Source: Heyndrickxia sporothermodurans (GTDB lineage Bacteria > Bacillota > Bacilli > Bacillales > Bacillaceae_C). From it: 20,967 bases of DNA. The position numbers were made by a program, and so were the translations under genes. The notes beneath the pieces are model-generated. The model had not been told where the DNA came from. It did no database searches and saw only the letters and a list, made by a program, of their open reading frames with translations. The stretch lies in NCBI RefSeq assembly GCF_016785185.1, contig NZ_JAEKDY010000053.1; one strand, written 5' to 3'. Shown one piece after another: positions 13,750-20,967 of the stretch. The number at the start of each line of letters is the position of its first letter. Position 1 is the first letter of the stretch.

Positions 13750-15657
13750 ATGGCGAAATCAAATGTTAAAGTAGCTGTTCAGAAGTTCGGTAACTTCTTA
13801 AGTTCCATGGTAATGCCGAATATTTCAGCTTTCATTGCATGGGGTTTAATTACTGCACTATTTATTCCTACTGGTTTCCTCCCGAATGAAAGCCTTGCCA
13901 AAATGGTTGACCCAATGGTTCACTACCTACTTCCATTACTCATCGGATATACCGGTGGTAAGTTGGTACATGACCAGCGTGGAGCGGTTGTTGGTGCCAT
14001 TGCAACGATGGGGGTCATCGTTGGAGAACCAAATGTACCTATGTTTTTAGGTGCCATGATTATGGGGCCACTTGGCGGTTATGTCATAAAGAAATTCGAT
14101 CAATGGATTGAAGGTAAAGTTAAAGCCGGTTTTGAAATGCTTGTTAACAATTTTTCAGCAGGTATTTTAGGCGGGATTTTGGCAATATTAGCGTTTTTAG
14201 GAATTGGTCCGGCTGTAAAAGTTTTAACTGCTTGGCTTGTAAGTGGTGTTGATTGGTTGGTAGGAGCAGGACTATTACCATTAACAAGTATCATTATTGA
14301 GCCTGCAAAAATACTATTTTTAAATAATGCAATTAACCATGGTGTTCTTTCGCCAATTGGGATAGAGCAAGCAAAAGAAGCAGGGAAATCGGTGTTATTC
14401 CTTCTTGAAGCGAATCCGGGCCCTGGTATTGGTGTATTACTTGCTTATTGTTTTTTTGGAAAAGGTACAGCAAAGAGATCGGCACCAGGTGCAGCGATCA
14501 TTCAATTCTTTGGTGGTATTCATGAAATATACTTCCCGTACATTTTGATGAAGCCAATGTTATTCTTCGCAGTTATCCTTGGGGGAATAAGCGGAGTTTT
14601 CACATTAGTTCTTTTAGGTGGCGGACTATTTGCACCAGCATCACCTGGTAGTATTTTAGCCATTGCTGCCGTTACACCACATAGTGCGGGAGCATATATT
14701 GCTAACTTTGCAGGGGTAATCGTAGCAGGTGTCGTTTCCTTTATTGTATCAGCGTTGATATTAAAAACTGGAAAACAAACAGAAGAAAATATTGAAGATG
14801 CAGCACGTAAAATGCAAGAAATGAAAGGAAAGAAAAGCTCAGTAGCAGATGTTTTTGCTTCACAGCCAGGAGAATTTCCGGAAAACGTACAGAAAATTGT
14901 TTTCGCTTGTGATGCAGGAATGGGATCAAGTGCGATGGGTGCTTCTTTACTTCGTAAAAAGGTGAAAGAAGCTGGCTTAAATCTATCGGTTACCAATACA
15001 GCGATTAGTAATTTACCAGCTGATGCACAAATTGTTGTGACACAGGAAGAGCTTACACCGAGAGCACAGAATAAACTGCCAAATGCGTTCCATATTTCTG
15101 TGGATAACTTCTTATCAAGTCCGGAATATGATCGCTTAATCGATCGATTAAAAGGAAATGGTAAAGATGATCTTCAAGAAATTGTTGAGGATGCTGAAGA
15201 TGCAGTTCCGGGTGCAGATGATCATGAAAATGATTTATTATTAGAAGAAAACGTATTTTTAAATCAATCATTTGCAAATAAAGAGGAAGCGATTCGTTTT
15301 GCAGGAAATGCATTATATAAAGCGGGATATGTGAAAGAAAGCTATATTGATGCGATGATTGCACGTGATCAAATAACATCAACCTTTATGGGAAATGATG
15401 TAGCGATTCCACATGGAACAGAGGAAGCGAAGAAGGATGTTCTTAAATCCGGATTTACCGTTATCCAAGTACCGAATGGTGTTGATTTTGATGGCAATAA
15501 TGTTCGTTTAATCTTTGGAATTGCAGGAAAAGATGGAACACATCTTGAAATATTATCAGGAATAGCTGTCACATGTTCGGAAATGGATAATATTGAAAAG
15601 ATGGTTGCAGCAAAATCAGCGAAAGAAATTATCGCTATCTTAAATGATAAAGAATAA
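13750..15657 (+). CDS. mtlA: PTS mannitol transporter subunit IICBA
   Basis: MtlA imports mannitol and phosphorylates it to mannitol-1-phosphate. The order is IIC (about 10-340, membrane; substrate-site motif GGIHEIYFPY with His258/Glu259), IIB (about 380-470; FACDAGMGSS with phospho-Cys387), then a linker and IIA (about 495-635; AIPHGTEEAK with phospho-His555). Numbers refer to the chosen start. Start: an ATG at 13732 is open, but the ATG at 13750 (MAKSNVKVAVQKFGNFLS) has AAAGGAAGAG at correct spacing and fits the family N-terminus; length 635 aa. With IIA fused, no separate mtlF is needed and none is seen. It is the first gene of mtlA-mtlR-mtlD. Confidence 0.95.
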   Translation: MAKSNVKVAVQKFGNFLSSMVMPNISAFIAWGLITALFIPTGFLPNESLAKMVDPMVHYLLPLLIGYTGGKLVHDQRGAVVGAIATMGVIVGEPNVPMFLGAMIMGPLGGYVIKKFDQWIEGKVKAGFEMLVNNFSAGILGGILAILAFLGIGPAVKVLTAWLVSGVDWLVGAGLLPLTSIIIEPAKILFLNNAINHGVLSPIGIEQAKEAGKSVLFLLEANPGPGIGVLLAYCFFGKGTAKRSAPGAAIIQFFGGIHEIYFPYILMKPMLFFAVILGGISGVFTLVLLGGGLFAPASPGSILAIAAVTPHSAGAYIANFAGVIVAGVVSFIVSALILKTGKQTEENIEDAARKMQEMKGKKSSVADVFASQPGEFPENVQKIVFACDAGMGSSAMGASLLRKKVKEAGLNLSVTNTAISNLPADAQIVVTQEELTPRAQNKLPNAFHISVDNFLSSPEYDRLIDRLKGNGKDDLQEIVEDAEDAVPGADDHENDLLLEENVFLNQSFANKEEAIRFAGNALYKAGYVKESYIDAMIARDQITSTFMGNDVAIPHGTEEAKKDVLKSGFTVIQVPNGVDFDGNNVRLIFGIAGKDGTHLEILSGIAVTCSEMDNIEKMVAAKSAKEIIAILNDKE

Positions 15658-15663
15658 CAATCG

Positions 15664-15697
15664 AAATAGAAAAGCGTTATGATGCGCTTTTCTATTT
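15664..15697 (+). terminator. Hairpin between mtlA and mtlR
   Basis: A perfect 13-bp stem, AAATAGAAAAGCG / CGCTTTTCTATTT, has an 8-nt loop and is followed by CTGTATTTTCTC. It lies 7 bp after the mtlA stop. It may act as a partial terminator, or protect the mtlA mRNA 3' end, so that mtlR and mtlD are made in smaller amount. Confidence 0.7.
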
Positions 15698-15742
15698 CTG
15701 TATTTTCTCTTGTAATAGTAATTATGGAAAAGGGATGGTTGC

Positions 15743-17830
15743 ATGTTTATTACTTCAAGGGAAAAAGCAATTATTGAACTGATTATTAAGACATCTGGGA
15801 AGCATACGGCTTTTTCCATTGCTACATTTTTAAATGTAAGTGTACGAACGATTCAACGGGATTTGAAAGCAATCGAAAAAATCCTCGAGCAATTTCAATT
15901 GCAATTGGTAAGAAATCCGAATAAGGGTTTAAGTATTGAAGGGAAAAATGAACAAGTTTTCCGCTTAGTACAACATTTAGCAAGCAGCCAGCCGATTGAC
16001 CAACCACCTCAAGAGAAAAAGCTTCAATTGTTACTAAGCTTATTTCAAACAGCTGAATCTTTTAAAATTCAAGTGTTAGCTCATGAGCTTGGTGTCAGTA
16101 TTACGACATTATCTGCTTATCTCGATGAGTTAGCAGAATGGTTAACAAACTTTCAGTTAGTGCTTAGTAGAAAAAGAGGTGTCGGTGTAGAGCTAACTGG
16201 GGAAGAAGTGAATAAACGAAAAGCACTTGCTAACTATTTTTTGCTGTATTTTAACGAGGAATTGATTGAGAGTTTGTTTTTGTTGGAGCAAGGACAGGCC
16301 GAGAACAATCAAATTCTCCACTTTTTCCGATCCGATTATTTACTAACAATTGAGCGATTGGTTAATGACATTGTGAATAAAAGGCAAACACGTCTTGCTG
16401 ATAGTGATTATATCGGTCTCGTCATTGAAATTTGTATTACGATGCAAAGGGCAATGAATGGCTTTCGGATCGAAGAGGATGAAAATCTTGTTGAAGATTC
16501 AGATGAATATCGTCAAATAGAAAACATATGCAACTGTTTAGAGGAAGGGTTTCCGGTTCAATTTAATCGTGGAGATATCCACTATTTATCCACAGTATTA
16601 AAAGGTTCAAAGCTGCATGAAGCTGGGTTCGTCCCTTATGATAGTGTCATTTTAGGACAATTGATTAAAAATATCATTCAATCCGTTTCGACACAGCTAC
16701 ATATCGACTTGACGAATGATTTCTCTTTGTTTCAAGGGCTGCTTGCCCACATGCTGCCATCCCTATTCCGAATGAAACAAAATATGAGTCTATATAACCC
16801 GTTAACAGAGGAAATTAAAAAGAAATATCCCGTCCTTTTTCTTGCAGTGAAGAATAGTGTGGAAAAAGAGTTTAAGGAATTTGTGACATTTCCCGATGAG
16901 GAAATTGCTTACATCGTTCTCCATTTCGGTTCTGCCTTAGTGTTGAAAGAGGAGCAATTGCCTATTAAGGCACTCGTCATCTGTCCGACAGGGATTGGAA
17001 CGTCCAAAATGCTGGCAAGCCGTATAAAAAAAGAAATTACGGAAATCGATTCTGTTGAAATCAAATCAATTAAAGACGTTCAGAAGCAAAAAAGCTTAAA
17101 TCAATTTGATGTCATACTTTCTACGGTTCGGCTTCCGTTTATGAATAATGAATATATATTAGTCAATCCGTTGTTAAGTAAAGAAGATATTAAGACAATC
17201 AGGAGCTTTTTACAGAAAAATATTGAACAGCTTACGAGAAATAAACTTTATACCGGGTTATCCACAAATGAAGACTCATCATCCACAAGGCAACAGCCAT
17301 TAATGGATGTATTACAGGAATTAAAAGATACACATACAAGCATCGAAGCAATTATTCAACATTTTCATGTAGTTCAAATAACGAATAAAACCGATTATCA
17401 ACAAGTTATGAAGAATATGTTAATAACAGCTGAGAAGGACAATCTTATTTCTAATGTGGAAAGCGTTTTTGAAGCGCTAATCGATCGTGAAAGAAAAGGC
17501 GGTCTGGGGATTCCGGGAACCGGCATGGGCCTTTTTCATTGTCGAAATCCACATGTGGATAAACTTATTTTTCAAATCGCCCATTTGGAAGAACCTTGTG
17601 TTATTAAAGGTATGGACGGAAATGATATGTACATGAAAAGTTTATTATTGATGTTAGCCCCTGAAGAATTAAGTCCTAGAGAGCAGGAAATGATAAGTTT
17701 GTTAAGTACGAGTTTGATTGAAAATAATGAAGCAATTATGATTTTTTCCTCCTCGGATGAAAAGATCATTCGTTCGAAGATGGAAACAATTTTTTTAGAT
17801 TATTTATATACTAACGTGATAAAGGAATGA
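15743..17830 (+). CDS. mtlR: Mannitol operon activator MtlR (PRD/PTS-regulated)
   Basis: This is a 695-aa multidomain transcription activator. An N-terminal HTH (about 10-50; FLNVSVRTIQRDLKAIE) and a second HTH (about 105-150) precede PRD1 (about 190-300), PRD2 (about 310-405), an IIB-Gat-like domain with Cys414 (CPTGIGTSKM) and a IIA-like domain with His599 (GMGLFHCRNPH). PRD2 keeps both phospho-His candidates, H336 (GLLAHMLPS) and H394 (IVLHFGSA). In PRD1 the two usual positions appear to be E229 and V285 instead of His. HPr phosphorylation of PRD2 normally activates, and phosphorylation of the IIB/IIA domains by the mannitol PTS inhibits. The gene sits between mtlA and mtlD as in Geobacillus. 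Confidence 0.93.
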   Translation: MFITSREKAIIELIIKTSGKHTAFSIATFLNVSVRTIQRDLKAIEKILEQFQLQLVRNPNKGLSIEGKNEQVFRLVQHLASSQPIDQPPQEKKLQLLLSLFQTAESFKIQVLAHELGVSITTLSAYLDELAEWLTNFQLVLSRKRGVGVELTGEEVNKRKALANYFLLYFNEELIESLFLLEQGQAENNQILHFFRSDYLLTIERLVNDIVNKRQTRLADSDYIGLVIEICITMQRAMNGFRIEEDENLVEDSDEYRQIENICNCLEEGFPVQFNRGDIHYLSTVLKGSKLHEAGFVPYDSVILGQLIKNIIQSVSTQLHIDLTNDFSLFQGLLAHMLPSLFRMKQNMSLYNPLTEEIKKKYPVLFLAVKNSVEKEFKEFVTFPDEEIAYIVLHFGSALVLKEEQLPIKALVICPTGIGTSKMLASRIKKEITEIDSVEIKSIKDVQKQKSLNQFDVILSTVRLPFMNNEYILVNPLLSKEDIKTIRSFLQKNIEQLTRNKLYTGLSTNEDSSSTRQQPLMDVLQELKDTHTSIEAIIQHFHVVQITNKTDYQQVMKNMLITAEKDNLISNVESVFEALIDRERKGGLGIPGTGMGLFHCRNPHVDKLIFQIAHLEEPCVIKGMDGNDMYMKSLLLMLAPEELSPREQEMISLLSTSLIENNEAIMIFSSSDEKIIRSKMETIFLDYLYTNVIKE

Positions 17831-17836
17831 GTTTAC

Positions 17837-18979
17837 ATGAAACAAGTTGTACATTTTGGTGCAGGAAATATTGGTAGAGGGTTTATTGGCGCGCTATTTT
17901 CACAATCAGGTTACCATGTCACATTCGTAGACCTTGCAGACCAAATCATTGATGGTCTTAATAGTGATAAGCAATACGATGTGAAGTTGGCGACGGATCA
18001 ACAAGAAACAATGACGATTACGAATGTTTCCGGACTAAATAATATGAAACAAGAAAAAGAAGTAATCGAAGCGATTAAAAATGCAACATACTTAACGACT
18101 GCAATTGGTCCTAATATTTTACCAAGAATTGCGCCGTTAATTGCGAAAGCATTAACAGAAAGAGTACAAGCTACAGATGAAAAATTATATGTCATAGCAT
18201 GTGAAAATCAAATTTCGGCAACAGACTTGCTAAAAGGCTACATAGAAGAAAATCTGGATGATGAAACGAAGAGTAAATTATCTGGTAGAATCTATTTCTT
18301 TAATTCTGCTGTCGACCGTATTGTCCCTATTCAAAATAATCAAGGCTCCCTCGATGTGCTAGTCGAACCTTATTTTGAATGGGTTGTTGAAACAACCGAA
18401 ACGATTCCTCCTGTTGAAGGAATGACAATCGTTGCAGACCTTGCCCCATTTATTGAAAGAAAACTTTTTACCGTAAATACAGGGCATGCGACCATTGCCT
18501 ATTTTGGCTACCTTGAAAACAAAGCGACAATTGATCAAACATTGGCAGACGAAGCTATTGTCAAACAAGTAAAAGCAACACTTGGGGAAACAGGGGCGTA
18601 TTTAATCAAGCAATATGGTCTAAATCCTGAAGAGCATGAAAAATATATTAATAAAATTATCAATCGTTTTCGCAATGCCTATTTAAATGATGCAGTTACA
18701 AGAGTGGGACGCTCGCCAATTCGTAAACTTGGTCCGAATGACCGTCTTGTCCGTCCAGCAACAGAAGCGCAAAAAGCAGGTCTATCATTTACAAACCTCG
18801 CAAAAGCAATCGCTGCTGCCTTGCTTTTTGATTACAAAGAAGACGAAGAAGCGGTGAAGGTTCAGGAAATGATTCGTGAGCATGGCGTAGCCTATGTTCT
18901 TCAAGAAGTAAGTGGATTAGCTGAGGATAGTGAAATTGCTCAAGAAGTGTTACGACAATATGATTTATTGAAAAAGTAA
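17837..18979 (+). CDS. mtlD: Mannitol-1-phosphate 5-dehydrogenase
   Basis: MtlD oxidises mannitol-1-phosphate to fructose-6-phosphate with NAD+, feeding glycolysis. The N-terminal Rossmann motif FGAGNIGRGFIGALF (6-20) and the family's KLFTVNTGHATIAYFGY segment (about 213-229), which includes the catalytic Lys, are intact. Its 380 aa is close to the usual 370-385. The start lies 6 bp after the mtlR stop, and its AAAGGA site is inside the mtlR 3' end, so translation is probably coupled. Confidence 0.95.
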   Translation: MKQVVHFGAGNIGRGFIGALFSQSGYHVTFVDLADQIIDGLNSDKQYDVKLATDQQETMTITNVSGLNNMKQEKEVIEAIKNATYLTTAIGPNILPRIAPLIAKALTERVQATDEKLYVIACENQISATDLLKGYIEENLDDETKSKLSGRIYFFNSAVDRIVPIQNNQGSLDVLVEPYFEWVVETTETIPPVEGMTIVADLAPFIERKLFTVNTGHATIAYFGYLENKATIDQTLADEAIVKQVKATLGETGAYLIKQYGLNPEEHEKYINKIINRFRNAYLNDAVTRVGRSPIRKLGPNDRLVRPATEAQKAGLSFTNLAKAIAAALLFDYKEDEEAVKVQEMIREHGVAYVLQEVSGLAEDSEIAQEVLRQYDLLKK

Positions 18980-18996
18980 TTTTTAGAGGATCAGAT

Positions 18997-19048
18997 AAAA
19001 AGGGATAGATGAACAAGTGAGAATACTTGTTCATCTATCCCTTTTTTT
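18997..19048 (+). terminator. Strong intrinsic terminator of the mtl operon
   Basis: A perfect stem pairs AAAAAGGGATAGATGAACAA-GT with its complement (22 bp including the A/T ends) around a 6-nt loop, followed by a T-run to 19048. It is symmetrical enough to act on both strands. Bases 19049-19250 hold nothing I can assign. Confidence 0.92.
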
Positions 19049-19266
19049 GGACTTTATTAACCAAATTTGGGTAAATGAAACCAATCAATTACTCTAAGCT
19101 TATCTAACTTCCTTAATAGGAACAGCACATTCAGCAAATACTACTTCTAGCAAATAAAAATGACATATGAATGGAAAGATATTTTGGTTAAACAATTCAT
19201 ATTTGTATATGACTAGCGGCTGCACAATTAGTGAGATTGGTTTGAATTATTAAGGAGGCATAAGTT

Positions 19267-19902
19267 ATGGACGGGAGTAATTGCGATTTTTCACCTTTGA
19301 AGAAGCAGTTGGAAGATGGAATTCAATCTCTTATTGACGTGCTTCAATCTAATTTAAATATATTGGGTAAAGAAAATTATTGTGTATTGGGAAGTCTCGA
19401 AGGTGCGAAAGAAGATCTGGAAAATATTGAATCAATGGCTGCTACCTATTATTTGAATTGCTATTTATCATCATTTACTGACACTTATGAAGATTTATCG
19501 ATTTCTGTTCAACAGCTTTCTAAACTTAGGCATGGTGCTTTAATAATAGTTGAACGAGGTGAATCCATTGAGCCTATTATGCAAAAAGGAACTCAGATTG
19601 GAGCTTTGGTAACACCAAAATTAATAGAATCCATTTTCTACCCGGGAAATCCATTGCATGATGGGGCTGTTTTAATCAGAAGGAACGAAGTTGTTTCTGC
19701 AGGAAATGTCCTTCCTTTAACAAGAAGTGTTATAGAAGGGAAGAGATTTGGAACACGGCATCGAGCGGCAATAGGAATATCTGAACAAAGCGATGCGCTT
19801 GCCTTGGTTGTTTCTGAAGAAACGGGCAGAATTTCATTTGCATTAGACGGAAATTTATATCCAATAAATACAACAGAACCAATTGTTTTTAAAGGTCATT
19901 AA
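19267..19902 (+). CDS. cdaS: Sporulation-specific diadenylate cyclase CdaS
   Basis: CdaS condenses two ATP to c-di-AMP. The catalytic DisA_N/DAC domain (about 85-205) carries the essential D132-G133-A134 (LHDGAVLI) and R164-H165-R166 (FGTRHRAAIG) motifs. The N-terminal 80 residues are helical, with no membrane segment, matching the YojJ-type autoinhibitory helices of CdaS and not the membrane anchor of CdaA. The 211 aa is near the B. subtilis length. In B. subtilis it is made in the forespore and aids germination. AAGGAGG precedes the ATG. I found no convincing sigma-G promoter. It is the clearest mark of a spore former here. Confidence 0.92.
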   Translation: MDGSNCDFSPLKKQLEDGIQSLIDVLQSNLNILGKENYCVLGSLEGAKEDLENIESMAATYYLNCYLSSFTDTYEDLSISVQQLSKLRHGALIIVERGESIEPIMQKGTQIGALVTPKLIESIFYPGNPLHDGAVLIRRNEVVSAGNVLPLTRSVIEGKRFGTRHRAAIGISEQSDALALVVSEETGRISFALDGNLYPINTTEPIVFKGH

Positions 19903-20021
19903 ATTTCTTAGGTAAAATGAGCACAATGGGCATCAGTGGTTTGTGTTCGAGCAATTAAAAATAGATAAAAAACTTTACTAGGGTCAAGTAAATAAATTAT
20001 ATACCAAAAGGATGATGCCTA

Positions 20022-20510
20022 ATGGAGAAAAAGTTGTTAAACTTACTTACAGTTTTATGTCTAGTTTCCCTTCCATTTTTATTTAAAGGTACAAAAATGA
20101 GAGAAAATCTTCTTATTTTCTTCTCAAAAGGGGTTCTTGCTACTTTGGTCGATGCTTATGTTGTCGGAACAAAAAAAGTTGAATATCCAGCTCGTCCTTT
20201 TAGGAAAATTTTTAAAACGAACATCATTTACGACATGCTGTTTTTTCCTATCTTAAGTGTCATATGGGTTAAACTATCCTATAATGATGACCTTTGGAAA
20301 ATTTTATTAAAAAGTTTGTTATTTAGTGTTCCAATGAGCATCGGTCAATGGTATTTTGAAAGGAATTCCAGGTTATTTAAATGGAAAAAATGGTCACCAT
20401 TTCATACATTCGGAAGTGTGAGTTTTACTTTATTTACAATTAGAGGTTTTGTGGGATTAATAAAAGAGTTAGATAAGATAAAGGATAATCACAATATTTC
20501 CGAATATTAA
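20022..20510 (+). CDS. CBO0543 family membrane protein, function unknown
   Basis: A 162-aa protein with hydrophobic segments at about 5-22, 30-48, 69-88, 95-110 and 128-145. WYFERNSRLFKWKKWSPFHTF and the DAYVVGTKKVEYPARP segment are typical of the CBO0543 family of spore-former membrane proteins. Its function is unknown. The ATG has AAAGGAT eight bases upstream. It follows cdaS after 119 bp with no clear terminator between them, so co-transcription is possible. Confidence 0.8.
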   Translation: MEKKLLNLLTVLCLVSLPFLFKGTKMRENLLIFFSKGVLATLVDAYVVGTKKVEYPARPFRKIFKTNIIYDMLFFPILSVIWVKLSYNDDLWKILLKSLLFSVPMSIGQWYFERNSRLFKWKKWSPFHTFGSVSFTLFTIRGFVGLIKELDKIKDNHNISEY

Positions 20511-20917
20511 AGGTTGATATTATCATACTTGAGATAACTAAAATTAAATATCTTTATTATCATTAAAAAAGAACCCATTTTGGAAGAGTTTCAATTATAA
20601 GGAATTCTTCAACTAAAAATTACACAAAGGATGACCCCGTTTTGATAATTATTTTCATAACGGGTTAACTTGTGAGGTGCAAAACGGTAAATCACAGATC
20701 AATTCACATAAACTTCATCGTATAATTCACAGTCAAAAGACTTAGAGATGTAAATTTCCCTAAGCTTTTTTCTCAAAACCACAAGTGTACTAGATGATAA
20801 AAGCAAGTTTGATAAATAAGTGGAGAAATTTCTCTTAATTGAGTCAATTTCATAATTGCTCTTTTTAAAAATACAGAATCCTACAGAATTTCTAAAATAT
20901 ATTTTTAAAAACAGAAA
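20511..20917. other. Non-coding AT-rich gap with a hairpin and a Fur-box-like palindrome
   Basis: No ORF with a ribosome binding site is seen on either strand. A 10-bp hairpin with two G-U pairs (GAAGAGTTTC / GGAATTCTTC, 20583-20610) lacks a T-run. CCCGTT/AACGGG (20636-20664) encloses a Fur-box-like sequence at 20643-20657. Confidence 0.5.
20643..20657. promoter_or_regulatory. Fur-box-like 7-1-7 palindrome
   Basis: TGATAAT-T-ATTTTCA matches the Bacillus Fur 7-1-7 consensus TGATAATNATTATCA at all but one defined base. No downstream gene is visible within the window, and the region is AT-rich, so a chance match is possible. Confidence 0.35.
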
Positions 20918-20967
20918 TCATGCTACTTGTTGCTGATTTAATTGTACATTAATTCGGTCTGCGGCTA
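20918..20967 (-). CDS. Possible C-terminal end of a gene entering from the right edge
   Basis: On the minus strand a frame is open from the window edge to a TGA at 20920-20918, giving AADRINVQLNQQQVA. The composition looks protein-like, and the segment is less AT-rich than the adjoining non-coding DNA. It is too short to identify. Confidence 0.3.
   Translation of the reverse strand, partial: AADRINVQLNQQQVA

Noticed and set aside
14520..15572. Minus-strand ORFs opposite mtlA
   Set aside because: They are antisense shadows; the mtlA frame shows full domain conservation.

Overview
The window looks like chromosomal DNA from an endospore-forming Bacillaceae (Firmicutes). It is AT-rich, its ribosome binding sites are strong GGAGG types, and intrinsic terminators are abundant. 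The gene content fits: MreBH, NsrR/Hmp, AmpS, a YteA-type TraR/DksA protein and the sporulation diadenylate cyclase CdaS. I see no insertion sequence, phage, CRISPR, tRNA or rRNA.

Layout. 1-400 is non-coding and holds a degenerate ~52 bp repeat and the mreBH terminator. 401-1408 (-) is mreBH. 1409-1944 is mostly a 104-bp-period repeat array (A). 1945-3682 (-) is a two-gene operon: a UPF0718/COG0701 permease followed by a TIGR03943 membrane protein, both with Cys/His-rich segments that suggest metal handling. 3867-4286 (+) is a GNAT acetyltransferase and 4340-4846 (-) an acyl-CoA thioesterase; they share a convergent terminator. 5011-6680 (+) is hutH, preceded by a promoter, a 24-codon leader ORF and an intrinsic terminator that overlaps the end of that ORF. 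6713-7474 (-) is yteA-like and 7560-8795 (-) an MFS transporter. 8796-9302 holds a second array (B) of the same family as A. 9303-10535 (-) is ampS and 10663-11010 (+) a DUF488/YeaO protein. 11159-11608 (-) is nsrR, divergent from hmp at 11777-13003 (+). hmp is cut by one in-frame TGA. An unrelated 52-bp hairpin array (C) follows hmp. 13750-18979 (+) is mtlA-mtlR-mtlD. 19267-19902 (+) is cdaS and 20022-20510 (+) a CBO0543-type membrane protein. The last 457 bases are non-coding, apart from a possible C-terminal fragment at the right edge.

How genes work together. NsrR should sense NO through an Fe-S cluster and repress hmp; two palindromes flank the hmp -35/-10 exactly as a repressor would need, yet hmp itself carries a nonsense codon. 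MtlA imports and phosphorylates mannitol, MtlD oxidises the mannitol-1-phosphate to fructose-6-phosphate, and MtlR activates the operon from a palindrome upstream of the mtlA promoter. The permease and TIGR03943 protein are probably one membrane unit. HutH stands alone, without hutU/I/G or hutP.

Most worth a second look: (1) intergenic arrays whose periods (about 52 and 104 bp, with 21 bp sub-steps) are whole numbers of DNA helical turns, two of them built on a 9-mer one base from the DnaA box; (2) the 52-bp array after hmp, in which the typical unit is an 11-bp imperfect hairpin plus a 15-nt purine-rich linker; (3) the putative translated-leader attenuator of hutH; (4) the Gly-to-TGA change in hmp. 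All functional readings of these are inference from sequence alone.
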